Below, piece after piece: positions 1 through 6,038 of a stretch of DNA of 6,038 bases (the first letter of the stretch is position 1; each line of letters starts with the position of its first letter). The position numbers and the translations under genes were made by a program. The stretch lies in the NCBI GenBank assembly GCA_031283145.1, contig JAITCJ010000025.1:1-6038 (forward strand), written 5' to 3'. This DNA comes from Holophagales bacterium. Lineage in GTDB: Bacteria > Acidobacteriota > Holophagae > Holophagales > Holophagaceae. A model generated the notes under the pieces. That model saw only the letters and a list, made by a program, of their open reading frames with translations, was not told where the DNA came from and searched no databases.

Positions 1-1424
1 CGCTCCTCTTCCATTTCCAATTCTTCAAACAGCGCGGCGGCCACGACAAATTTCAGGTCCGGTCCAAGTTTAGGCGCGCTCCACCAATTTTGATCCAGCA
101 TGGCCGTATTGGTTTCGCCTCTGCGAAAAGCCTCTTGTTCATTAAGGGTTTTATGGAAAGCAATGTTGTTGCGTACTCCGCCAACCCTGTATTCAGAAAG
201 AGCGGACGCCATTCTCCGAATGGCTTCTTCTCTTGAAAGGCCCCAGGCGCTTAGTCTTGATAGTATTGGAGCGTAGTCTGGCGGCAGTGTCCAGCCATTG
301 TAAACGCCGGAATCGTTTCTCAGATTGCGGCCGGCAGGAAAGCGCAGGTAGTTGATGCGGCCGCTTGACGGGGCAAAATCGCGTCCGGGGTCTTCCGCGT
401 TGATACGAGCCTGAATGGCCCAGCCCCAAAGCGGAATGTTCTCTTGCTCAAGGGGCAGTTTTTCACCTTTTGCGATGTTAATTTGCCATCGAATCAGGTC
501 TTGGCCCGTTATCCACTCCGTAACAGAGTGTCCCCCTTGAATACGGCAGGTCATTTCCAAAAAATAGAAATTGTGATCGTCATCCACGAGAAATTCAACG
601 GTTCCGGCGCCAACGTAGCCAATTTTTTTGGCGATGGCGACAGAGGCTTCACCAAGTTTTTTTCTTAGTTCAGGTGTGGCAAACGGGCTGGGGGCTTCTT
701 CAAAAATCTGCTGGAAACGGCGCTGGATACTGCAATCCCTTTCCCATAAATAAACCACATTGCCGTGTTGGTCGGCCATTATTTGAATTTCGAGATGGTG
801 TGGTTTTGACAGCGCCTTTTCTAAGTAAATTTGATCGTCTTCAAAATTGATGATCGCGTCGCCTTTGATCCAGGGCAGACTTCTGTGCAGTTCAGTTACA
901 GATTTAACCTGCCGCATGGCCTTCCCGTCTTCGCCCCTCTCAGCCTTTATCATTAATGGGAAACCAAGTTTTTTGGCTTCTGAAAGTAAGACTTCATCGT
1001 CCATTTGGCCTATAACCGCCGACAATACCGGTACACCAGCGCTCTCGGCTATTTTTCTGGCCTGTACCTTATTTCCCATGACTTCAAGCGCTTCCGTATT
1101 GGGTCCGATCCAAACAAGTCCCGCGTCAACAATCCTGCGGACAGCGTCGGGATCGCAGCTAAAAAAGCCATACCCTGGGTGCAGCGCGTCCGCCCCGGAG
1201 GTTTTTGCCACAGCGATAATTTTTTCGATGTCCAGGTATCCGCTCTTGGTTGGTGTTTTGCCAATCGGGATTGATTCTTCGGCAAGGCGTACATGCATGG
1301 AGCCTCTATCCACATCAGAGAAAATCGCAACTGTGGGGATTTCCATTTCTCTGCAGGTACGTATGATTCTTGAAGCGATTTCAGCTCGGTTGGCGACTAG
1401 TATTTTTGTAAGCGGCATATGCAT
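1..1424 (-). CDS. Degenerate biotin carboxylase-like ATP-grasp protein, 3' end outside window
   Basis: The reverse strand encodes 474 uninterrupted codons, cut by the left edge. The protein aligns end to end with biotin carboxylase, the subunit that carboxylates biotin using ATP and bicarbonate. It shows the N-terminal KILVANRAEIASRI (7-20), HPGYGF (82-87), MGNK (116-119), MIKA (158-161), HLEIQ (210-214), ERDCSIQRR (228-236), GAGTVEFL (272-279) and ARINAEDP (339-346). Compared with E. coli AccC, several active-site positions are changed: the Gly-rich loop GGGGGRGM reads RGEDGKAM (163-170), His236 is Phe237, Lys238 is Gln239, Asn290 is Thr292, and Val295-Glu296 are Gly297-Gly298. The residues matching Lys116, Lys159, Glu276, Glu288, Arg292 and Arg338 remain. 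The family is usually about 450 residues; this one runs past 474 with a helical acidic tail (ALFEELEMEEE), as in longer acyl-CoA carboxylase alpha subunits. Family membership is secure. I infer loss of biotin carboxylation; a regulatory or repurposed ATP-grasp role is possible. Start is ATG 1424 or ATG 1418. Confidence 0.9.
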   Translation of the reverse strand, partial: MHMPLTKILVANRAEIASRIIRTCREMEIPTVAIFSDVDRGSMHVRLAEESIPIGKTPTKSGYLDIEKIIAVAKTSGADALHPGYGFFSCDPDAVRRIVDAGLVWIGPNTEALEVMGNKVQARKIAESAGVPVLSAVIGQMDDEVLLSEAKKLGFPLMIKAERGEDGKAMRQVKSVTELHRSLPWIKGDAIINFEDDQIYLEKALSKPHHLEIQIMADQHGNVVYLWERDCSIQRRFQQIFEEAPSPFATPELRKKLGEASVAIAKKIGYVGAGTVEFLVDDDHNFYFLEMTCRIQGGHSVTEWITGQDLIRWQINIAKGEKLPLEQENIPLWGWAIQARINAEDPGRDFAPSSGRINYLRFPAGRNLRNDSGVYNGWTLPPDYAPILSRLSAWGLSREEAIRRMASALSEYRVGGVRNNIAFHKTLNEQEAFRRGETNTAMLDQNWWSAPKLGPDLKFVVAAALFEELEMEEE

Positions 1425-1426
1425 AT

Positions 1427-1435
1427 CCCTTTCCT
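1427..1435 (-). promoter_or_regulatory. Double Shine-Dalgarno before the biotin carboxylase-like gene
   Basis: On the minus strand the sequence AGGAAAGGG precedes two in-frame ATG codons (ATGCATATG). AGGA lies 7 nt before the ATG at 1424, and AAGGG lies 8 nt before the ATG at 1418. Both starts therefore have a plausible ribosome site and the sequence alone does not choose between them. Family N-termini (Met, two or three residues, then Lys-Ile) slightly favour the inner one. Confidence 0.55.
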
Positions 1436-1450
1436 GAATTGGCAATAGCG

Positions 1451-1468
1451 CCTTGAAAGGTATCAAGG
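1451..1468. promoter_or_regulatory. Perfect inverted repeat in the divergent intergenic region, possible operator
   Basis: CCTTGA (1451-1456) and TCAAGG (1463-1468) form perfect 6-bp arms around a 6-nt spacer. They sit near the middle of the 56-bp gap between the leftward biotin carboxylase-like gene and the rightward lipoprotein gene. Promoters for both directions must lie in or near this gap unless they are inside the opposing genes. A dyad here could bind a repressor acting on both sides, but arms this short can arise by chance. TTGGCA (1439-1444) with TATCAA (1461-1466) at 16 nt is a weak rightward promoter candidate. I could not find a convincing leftward one. Confidence 0.25.
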
Positions 1469-1480
1469 TATGATAGAACA

Positions 1481-1924
1481 ATGCGAAATCTTAGCCTACC
1501 CCTAACCGTCTCTCTTGTAATGGGAATATTTATTTCAGCGGGCTGCGGCGCAAGGGGCAGCCCAATACCAAATCAGCCGCCCCCGCTTGCTCCTTGCGCT
1601 GTTCGAGCGATAAATTTAAGAATGATTGAGGTTACTTTGCCAACCTCGGATATTGAGGGAAATCGTCTATTGAATATTGAAGCGCTTCGGGTTTATTATT
1701 TATCAATGGGTACGAATTATCCTTCAGCACTAGAAGTTTTTCAGCAGGGGGAAGCGGTGTGGGAACGCCGCCGCTTAGACCTTCCTCCGCCCGGAAAAAT
1801 AATTAAAGTGAATTTGTCAAATTTTGGACGTTCTTCTGGCTGGCTAGTTGTAGTACCTTTTCAATTAGGATACATTGCCGGGGTGCCATCGCAAGTTTTG
1901 CCCTGGGTGGATCCAATTTTCTGA
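1481..1924 (+). CDS. Small lipoprotein with a fibronectin type III-like domain
   Basis: This is a 147-residue protein with a short N-terminal signal peptide: Met-Arg-Asn, a hydrophobic stretch at residues 5-20, and a lipobox SAGC with the acylated cysteine at residue 22. It should be exported and lipid-anchored. After the cysteine comes GARGSPIPNQPPPLAP, a Gly/Pro-rich linker like that of many small YifL-type and deltaproteobacterial lipoproteins. The rest (about residues 38-147) has a spacing of beta-strand-like segments that suggests one fibronectin type III-like domain: an early hydrophobic strand (IEVTLP), ALRVYYLS near 68-75, a DLPPPG turn near 99-104, and a serine-containing last strand. 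This is a pattern match, not a clear family hit. The Shine-Dalgarno is weak (AAGG at 1465-1468, 12 nt before ATG). It reads toward nuoH with a 47-bp gap, so it may share a transcript, but no known complex I subunit looks like this. Function unknown. Confidence 0.8.
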   Translation: MRNLSLPLTVSLVMGIFISAGCGARGSPIPNQPPPLAPCAVRAINLRMIEVTLPTSDIEGNRLLNIEALRVYYLSMGTNYPSALEVFQQGEAVWERRRLDLPPPGKIIKVNLSNFGRSSGWLVVVPFQLGYIAGVPSQVLPWVDPIF

Positions 1925-1930
1925 TATGCT
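1922..1930 (+). promoter_or_regulatory. Possible extended -10 promoter for the nuo genes
   Basis: TGATATGCT overlaps the stop codon of the lipoprotein gene and fits an extended -10 element (TG, one base, then TATGCT, four of six matches to TATAAT). Transcription would begin near 1937, leaving a leader of about 35 nt before nuoH. The nearest -35-like hexamer, TTGCCC at 1898-1903, is 21 nt away, which is too far for a standard sigma-70 site, so the call rests on the extended -10 alone. Confidence 0.22.
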
Positions 1931-1971
1931 TTTCTCATTAGTGGATTTCTCTTAGACAATCGGACTTCTGC

Positions 1972-3030
1972 ATGAGTGACTCCTTTACATTTTTGGGCAT
2001 GGACCTTATTCCAACGGTATGGATGTTGGTTAAAATTTTGGCTGTCTTTGCGGGCGTGATGTCGCTGGCCGCCGTATTGACGTGGGCTGAACGCAAGGGA
2101 GCCGCGCTAATCCAGGACCGGATAGGGCCAAACAGAGCGAAGATCATTGGCAATATTCGGCTTTTTGGCATTTTTCACTTGATGGGCGATGGCTTAAAGC
2201 TGATTTTTAAAGAGGACTTAGTGCCTCGACACGTTACCCAGAGCCTGTTTTGGATAGCTCCGCTCTTGGCTTTTGTGCCGGCAATGATGGGATTTGCAAT
2301 AATTCCTTTTGGACAGAGCTTTGAATGGAGCGGATATACGCTGCACATGAGCGTCATAGACCCAGGAAATGGGATGGGTATGCTGTACCCGATGGCTATC
2401 GCTTCTCTGGCCGTCTATGGGATATTGACCGCCTCATGGGCTTCAAATAACAAGTGGTCAATGCTTTCAGGTATGCGCGGCACCGCCAACATGATCAGTT
2501 ATGAGATAAGTTTTTCTTTGGCGGTTATAGCTGTTTTCTTACAGGTCGGAGCTTATGATCCGCATGAAATAATCGCGGCACAGTCCGGCATATGGAATGT
2601 CGTAAGACAACCTTTGGGTTTTCTTTTGTTCTTCATCTGCGCTTTCGCTGAAACTAACCGCTTGCCTTTTGATTTCGCGGAAGGTGAATCGGAAATCGTC
2701 GCCGGCTTTTTGACTGAATTCAGCGGGATGAAGCTGGGCTTGCTTTGGCTTTCCGAATATGTCCACATGGTAACGGTTTCAGCGTTGATGGTCACTCTCT
2801 ACTTTGGCGGCTGGCAAGTCCCCTTTGTCGCGGATCCTGGTCCCCTGTTGTCATTTATTGCCTTTGCCGCGAAGCTGCTGTTCTTCTGCTGGCTGTTTAT
2901 CTGGGTGCGTTGGACGCTGCCTCGATTCAGGTACGACCAGCTCATGTCTATTGGATGGAAAGTACTGTTGCCTGTCGGTTTTGCGAACTTGCTTTTCTAC
3001 GCCTGGTTAATTCACCAGGGGATAGCTTGA
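1972..3030 (+). CDS. nuoH: NADH-quinone oxidoreductase subunit H (complex I, quinone site)
   Basis: NuoH (ND1 family) is the membrane subunit that joins the membrane arm to the peripheral arm and forms most of the quinone chamber. At 352 residues it is slightly longer than the E. coli protein (about 325) and fits the eight-helix fold. Signatures in order: AERKGAALIQDRIGPNR (39-55), FKEDLVP (79-85), AETNRLPFDFAEGESEIVAG (226-245), TEFSGMKLG (258-266) followed by SEYVHM (271-276), and the C-terminal TLPRFRYDQLMSIGWK (315-330). The acidic residues of the quinone-access loop in the ETNR region are all present. ATG 1972 is the only upstream start: an in-frame stop lies at 1939-1941 with no ATG, GTG or TTG between. 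Its Shine-Dalgarno is poor, unlike those of the downstream genes. It is the first nuo gene of this cluster; nuoA-G do not precede it. Confidence 0.97.
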   Translation: MSDSFTFLGMDLIPTVWMLVKILAVFAGVMSLAAVLTWAERKGAALIQDRIGPNRAKIIGNIRLFGIFHLMGDGLKLIFKEDLVPRHVTQSLFWIAPLLAFVPAMMGFAIIPFGQSFEWSGYTLHMSVIDPGNGMGMLYPMAIASLAVYGILTASWASNNKWSMLSGMRGTANMISYEISFSLAVIAVFLQVGAYDPHEIIAAQSGIWNVVRQPLGFLLFFICAFAETNRLPFDFAEGESEIVAGFLTEFSGMKLGLLWLSEYVHMVTVSALMVTLYFGGWQVPFVADPGPLLSFIAFAAKLLFFCWLFIWVRWTLPRFRYDQLMSIGWKVLLPVGFANLLFYAWLIHQGIA

Positions 3031-3042
3031 TGGAGGCCAAAC

Positions 3043-3603
3043 ATGGGTGTTGTAGTTAAAAAAGTTGACCTCACATGGTTAGACCGCACCTATCTGTGGC
3101 CGATTGCCAAGGGTATGTTCATTACTCTCAAACACTTTCTCAAACAGACACTCACGCCGACACAAAAGAGGCTGACAGTTCAATATCCGGATATGAAACG
3201 CCCCGTACTCGACGGCTACAGAGGGCTTCACGAGCTGAAACGTAATGAGGACAACTCTGTTAAGTGCGTGGCCTGTTTTATGTGCGCCGAGGCGTGTCCC
3301 GCCCGCTGTATAACTATTGAGGCGGAAGAATTTGGAGACCTCAATATGTTACAGGGTCTTGCGGAAAAGCGCCCTGCTTCATTCCAAATAGACATGCTGC
3401 GCTGCATTTTTTGCGGGATGTGTCAGGAGGCTTGCCCCAAAGATGCCATTTGGCTTCGCAAAAATTATGAACTCTCATGCCAGAGCCGCGCTGAAATGCA
3501 GTTGGACAAGTTTAATCTTATGAATACTTATACTGAAAAAGATGGGAGTGAACGTGTTGTCCCAGAGCCTGTGCTTAAAACTTCCAATAACCAACCGGGT
3601 TAG
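3043..3603 (+). CDS. nuoI: NADH-quinone oxidoreductase subunit I (two 4Fe-4S clusters)
   Basis: NuoI (TYKY/ND 23-kDa family) lies on the cytoplasmic side and carries clusters N6a and N6b, passing electrons toward the quinone-proximal cluster N2. The 186 residues contain two complete ferredoxin motifs: Cys75, 78, 81, 85 (CVACFMCAEACP) and Cys121, 124, 127, 131 (CIFCGMCQEACP), each CxxCxxCxxxCP. In the N-terminal part, GMFITLKHFLKQTLTP (24-39) is the amphipathic region that rests on the membrane, and LTVQYPD and YRGLHEL match the usual lead-in to the first cluster. The C-terminal tail from about residue 163 is polar and variable. The start ATG follows GGAGG (3032-3036) at 6 nt spacing, and the gap from the nuoH stop is 12 nt. 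No ligand is missing, so it should be a normal working subunit. Confidence 0.97.
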   Translation: MGVVVKKVDLTWLDRTYLWPIAKGMFITLKHFLKQTLTPTQKRLTVQYPDMKRPVLDGYRGLHELKRNEDNSVKCVACFMCAEACPARCITIEAEEFGDLNMLQGLAEKRPASFQIDMLRCIFCGMCQEACPKDAIWLRKNYELSCQSRAEMQLDKFNLMNTYTEKDGSERVVPEPVLKTSNNQPG

Positions 3604-3612
3604 GGGGCTTTA

Positions 3613-4104
3613 ATGTTTTTAGCTTTTGCCCTCGTGACTCTTGGCGGCGCTTTTGCGTTGCTCATACAGCGCAACGCCGTTCAGGCCGGTCTGTGTATGA
3701 TGTTGAGCTTCTTTGGAATGGCCGGATTGTTTTTACTTTTGGCAAATCCCGTGGCCGCGGCGCTTCAGATTATTGTTTACAGCGGCGCTATAACCGTTCT
3801 TGTCCTGTTCGTTGTGATGCTGTTGCAGTCACACCGAGAAGAACCGGCTGAACATCCACGGTACATCCAAAAAGCTATTTCAGCCATTCTTGTAATAGTC
3901 CTCGCGCTGGGCGCTGTCAAATTGGTTTATAGTTCTGAAACACTGGCAAATATGCAAGCCGTATCGCCGGTACCGGACCCTATCACGCTTCAAAAACTTG
4001 GCGAACAGCTTTTTTCAGAACACCTTGTAGCGCTAGAAGCAATGGGCTTGCTTCTTTTAGCTGCAATGGTTGCCGCCGTTATTCTGATTAAAAAGGAGGC
4101 ATAG
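3613..4104 (+). CDS. nuoJ: NADH-quinone oxidoreductase subunit J
   Basis: NuoJ (ND6 family) is a small membrane subunit next to NuoK; its third helix carries the hinge that switches during coupling of quinone reduction to proton pumping. The protein has 163 residues and about five hydrophobic segments (roughly 1-17, 24-44, 48-71, 87-106, 138-159), the expected topology. The key signature is the third helix, ALQIIVYSGAITVLVLFVVM (50-69), matching the family pattern IVYAGAIxVLFxFVVML. Gln52 stands where E. coli has Glu80; as far as I recall, Gln here is common outside enterobacteria. The ATG follows AGGGGG (3602-3607), which overlaps the nuoI stop codon, at 5 nt spacing. The stop overlaps the nuoK start by one base, suggesting translational coupling. 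Confidence 0.95.
   Translation: MFLAFALVTLGGAFALLIQRNAVQAGLCMMLSFFGMAGLFLLLANPVAAALQIIVYSGAITVLVLFVVMLLQSHREEPAEHPRYIQKAISAILVIVLALGAVKLVYSSETLANMQAVSPVPDPITLQKLGEQLFSEHLVALEAMGLLLLAAMVAAVILIKKEA
4093..4099 (+). promoter_or_regulatory. Strong ribosome binding site fixing the GTG start of nuoK
   Basis: AAGGAGG lies inside the last codons of nuoJ, 4 nt before GTG 4104. It supports the GTG that overlaps the nuoJ stop (TAGTG) as the true nuoK start. There is no ATG near the expected N-terminus of the protein, so GTG is needed to give a full-length first helix. Confidence 0.8.
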
Positions 4105-4430
4105 TGAGTATTGGCTTACTTACATACAGTTCTCTGCAGGCCTATCTGATTGTTTCCTTTTTGCTTTTTACCGTGGGTCTTTCAATAGCTTTGCTGCGCA
4201 GAAACTTCTTGGTTCAATTCATGGGAATCGAACTGATGTTGAACGCGGCGAACCTGGCTCTGCTTGCTTTTGCAAAGTGGCGCGGAGGAGATGTTTCAGG
4301 CACGGTTTTCTATTTCTTAATAATCGCTGTCGCGGCCTGTGAAGCTGCTGTCGGATTGGCTCTGATCATTGGCCTGTTCAGACATCGCCGCTCAACTGAT
4401 ACCGACGGCGCGAATAGTTTAAGGCAGTGA
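4104..4430 (+). CDS. nuoK: NADH-quinone oxidoreductase subunit K
   Basis: NuoK (ND4L family, related to MrpC) is a three-helix membrane subunit whose two buried glutamates take part in proton transfer. The 108 residues begin at a GTG codon and contain both: Glu43 in GIELMLNAANL (41-51) and Glu80 in AACEAAVGLALI (77-88), matching E. coli Glu36 and Glu72. Helices are about 11-31, 36-57 and 66-92. The usual length is about 100; the extra residues are at the N-terminus and in a polar tail (from about 93) that is not conserved in the family. The start overlaps the nuoJ stop by 1 nt. The stop is 7 nt before nuoL. Confidence 0.96.
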   Translation: MSIGLLTYSSLQAYLIVSFLLFTVGLSIALLRRNFLVQFMGIELMLNAANLALLAFAKWRGGDVSGTVFYFLIIAVAACEAAVGLALIIGLFRHRRSTDTDGANSLRQ

Positions 4431-4437
4431 GGTAATA

Positions 4438-6038
4438 ATGATGTCCAATATCTACTGGATGATCCCGCTATTACCGCTGTTTGGTTCAGCCGTTAACGGC
4501 CTTTTGGGCAAGCGCTTGGGGAAAAAATTCACTGCCGTTGTGGCTCTTGGTTCTGTATTGAGTTCTTTGATTCTCGCGCTCATGGCTTTTATTCTTATGA
4601 GAGCCGCGCCCGGTCAAAGACTCGAACTCTGCGCCGGTACATGGATTAGTACCGGCTTATTGAGCGTTCCATTCGGTCTGGTATTTGACCCGCTCTCAAG
4701 CCTGATGAGTCTGGTCGTTACCGGCATTGGCTTTTTGATACACCTGTACTCTGTTGGCTACATGAGCGCGGAAGAAGGGTACGCGCGTTATTTCAGCTAC
4801 CTCAATCTGTTCGTCTTTTTCATGCTCACGCTTGTCCTGGGCTCAAGTCTCCCCTTGATTTTTGTCGGCTGGGAGGGAGTCGGGCTTTGTTCATATCTGT
4901 TGATCGGGTACTACTTCAACACTGATTACGCGCCCGACGCCGGTTTGAAAGCGTTTCTGACCAATCGCGTCGGCGATATGGGAATGATCATCGGTATGAT
5001 GACGCTATTCGCGATATTCGGAACGCTTACGGTAGGGGATATTCTAAGTTCCGCCGGCGGATTGGCCCCGGAAGTCGGGTTTGGAGCGCTGACATTTGCC
5101 ACACTGATGATCTTTGTCGGGGCTACCGGAAAGAGCGCCCAGATACCACTGTACATTTGGCTTCCGGACGCGATGGCCGGTCCTACTCCGGTTTCAGCCC
5201 TGATCCATGCCGCCACAATGGTTACCAGTGGTATTGTCTTGCTTTGCCGCCTCGCGCCATTGTTTATGCTCACCCCCATTACAATGAACGCGGTCGCCTG
5301 GGTTGGCGCCGCGACTGCTATCTTTGCGGCGTCTATCGGCTTAGTGCAGAGGGACATCAAGAAAATACTGGCATATTCCACCGTCAGTCAGCTTGGCTAC
5401 ATGTTTTTGGGCTTGGGTGCGGCTGGATTTGCGGCGGGCTTTTTCCATGTATTTACACATGCTTGGTTTAAGGCGCTGCTGTTCCTTGGCGCCGGAAGCG
5501 TTATAACCGCTATGCACCATGAACAGGATCTATTCAAGATGGGCGGACTAAAGGCAAAAATGCCAATCACGTTTTGGACAATGTTTATCGCGACGCTCTG
5601 TATTATTGGCTTCCCCGGAACATCAGGATTTGCCAGCAAAGATGAAATCTTGTACTTAGCCTATTTGCAGTCGCCGATTCTGTGGGCAGCGGGCTTAATT
5701 GGAGCCTGCTTCACGGCTTTTTATATGTTCCGCCTTTTGACCTTGGCCTTCCTTGGTAAATCCAGAGATCATCACGCGTTTGAACACGCTCATGAAAGCC
5801 CGCCCACAATGACCGTGCCCTTGGTCTTGCTGGCGGCCGGTTCGTTGCTGGCTGTTTTCTTAGGTTGGCCTGAAGCCTTTGGCGGGACTTTTGCCATTGA
5901 AGGTTTTCTGAAACCCAGCCTTGCCTACGGACAAGAACATATTCACGCGATTCACCACGGAAGTCACGGGCTTGCCTGGAAGTTAGCCGTCCTTTCAACT
6001 ACCCTTTGCCTTTTCGCGGCATGGTTTGGCTGGAATAC
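4438..6038 (+). CDS. nuoL: NADH-quinone oxidoreductase subunit L, antiporter-like (3' end outside window)
   Basis: NuoL (ND5, Mrp-antiporter family) is the distal proton-pumping subunit of the membrane arm. Visible here are 533 codons of a protein usually 600-680 long; the last helices and the long lateral helix are beyond the edge. Key residues are present: Glu146 in GWEGVGLCSYLLIGYY, Lys232 in GATGKSAQIPLYIWLPDAM, His257 in SALIHAATMV, His341 and Lys345 in FTHAWFKALLFLGAGSV, and Lys401 in GFASKDEIL, matching E. coli Glu144, Lys229, His254, His338, Lys342 and Lys399. A His-rich loop (DHHAFEHAHESPPTMTVPL) and a second one near 501-511 are usual for the family. Starts at ATG 4438 or the adjacent ATG 4441, with GAGG (4429-4432) 5 or 8 nt upstream. 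The gap to nuoK is 7 nt, so it belongs to the same transcript. Confidence 0.97.
   Translation, partial: MMSNIYWMIPLLPLFGSAVNGLLGKRLGKKFTAVVALGSVLSSLILALMAFILMRAAPGQRLELCAGTWISTGLLSVPFGLVFDPLSSLMSLVVTGIGFLIHLYSVGYMSAEEGYARYFSYLNLFVFFMLTLVLGSSLPLIFVGWEGVGLCSYLLIGYYFNTDYAPDAGLKAFLTNRVGDMGMIIGMMTLFAIFGTLTVGDILSSAGGLAPEVGFGALTFATLMIFVGATGKSAQIPLYIWLPDAMAGPTPVSALIHAATMVTSGIVLLCRLAPLFMLTPITMNAVAWVGAATAIFAASIGLVQRDIKKILAYSTVSQLGYMFLGLGAAGFAAGFFHVFTHAWFKALLFLGAGSVITAMHHEQDLFKMGGLKAKMPITFWTMFIATLCIIGFPGTSGFASKDEILYLAYLQSPILWAAGLIGACFTAFYMFRLLTLAFLGKSRDHHAFEHAHESPPTMTVPLVLLAAGSLLAVFLGWPEAFGGTFAIEGFLKPSLAYGQEHIHAIHHGSHGLAWKLAVLSTTLCLFAAWFGWN

Noticed and set aside
1..1424. The biotin carboxylase-like gene as a pseudogene
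   Set aside because: There is no internal stop or frameshift over 474 codons, and conserved blocks are kept between the changed sites. Substitutions cluster at catalytic positions rather than being spread evenly, so a retained divergent gene fits better. The unseen 3' end could still be broken.
847..1437. A 196-codon rightward open frame starting with tandem ATGs
   Set aside because: It lies antisense to the biotin carboxylase-like gene, which has clear family motifs in the opposing frame. Its protein is Ser/Ala/Ile-rich with no recognisable domain.
1925..1971. A rho-independent terminator between the lipoprotein gene and nuoH
   Set aside because: I found no GC-rich hairpin followed by a T run in the 47-bp gap.
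3766..3768. Gln in NuoJ at the position of E. coli Glu80
   Set aside because: To my knowledge Gln is frequent here in non-enterobacterial NuoJ, so it is not a sign of a defective subunit.
4926..5381. A 151-codon leftward open frame
   Set aside because: It is wholly inside nuoL, on the opposite strand, across the most conserved transmembrane core. Its low-complexity Ala/Ile/Pro composition is what the complement of a hydrophobic gene gives.
5758..5985. Histidine-rich stretches in NuoL as a possible metal site
   Set aside because: His-rich loops between the late transmembrane helices are common in NuoL proteins, and the spacing does not match a known metal-binding motif.

Overview
The window holds two divergent units. 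On the left, reading leftward off the edge, is a gene for a biotin-carboxylase-like ATP-grasp protein. On the right, reading rightward off the edge, is a small lipoprotein gene followed by five membrane-arm genes of respiratory complex I (NADH-quinone oxidoreductase): nuoH, nuoI, nuoJ, nuoK and the first ~533 codons of nuoL. Coding density is very high. The largest gaps are 56 bp (the divergent intergenic region) and 47 bp (lipoprotein to nuoH), and no stretch over 300 bp lacks a gene. I see no tRNA, rRNA, CRISPR array, insertion sequence or attachment site.

The organism is a bacterium with a respiratory (proton-pumping type) complex I and, judging by the lipobox protein, probably a Gram-negative envelope. 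Base composition looks moderate, roughly half GC by eye. The NuoH and NuoI sequences look to me like those of deltaproteobacterial-grade lineages (NuoH ERKGAALIQDRIGPNR, NuoI CVACFMC and CIFCGMC). This placement is an impression from memory and is weak.

The complex I block is tightly packed: gaps are 12, 9, -1 and 7 nt, with good Shine-Dalgarno sequences before nuoI, nuoJ, nuoK and nuoL. It is therefore almost certainly one transcript, probably continuing into nuoM and nuoN. NuoH forms the quinone channel with the peripheral arm, NuoI carries electrons through two 4Fe-4S clusters, and NuoJ, NuoK and NuoL are proton-translocating or coupling membrane subunits. The peripheral-arm genes nuoA-G are absent directly upstream, so the locus is a split arrangement and those genes must lie elsewhere if the complex is complete.

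The most unusual item is the leftward gene. Its whole fold is recognisable as biotin carboxylase (AccC/PccA type) and its frame is open for the 474 codons visible. However, the residues that do the chemistry are replaced: the catalytic base Glu, the bicarbonate-binding Lys, the neighbouring His, the Asn of the metal/ATP site, and the glycine-rich ATP loop. It looks like a retained, non-carboxylating paralogue rather than ordinary AccC.
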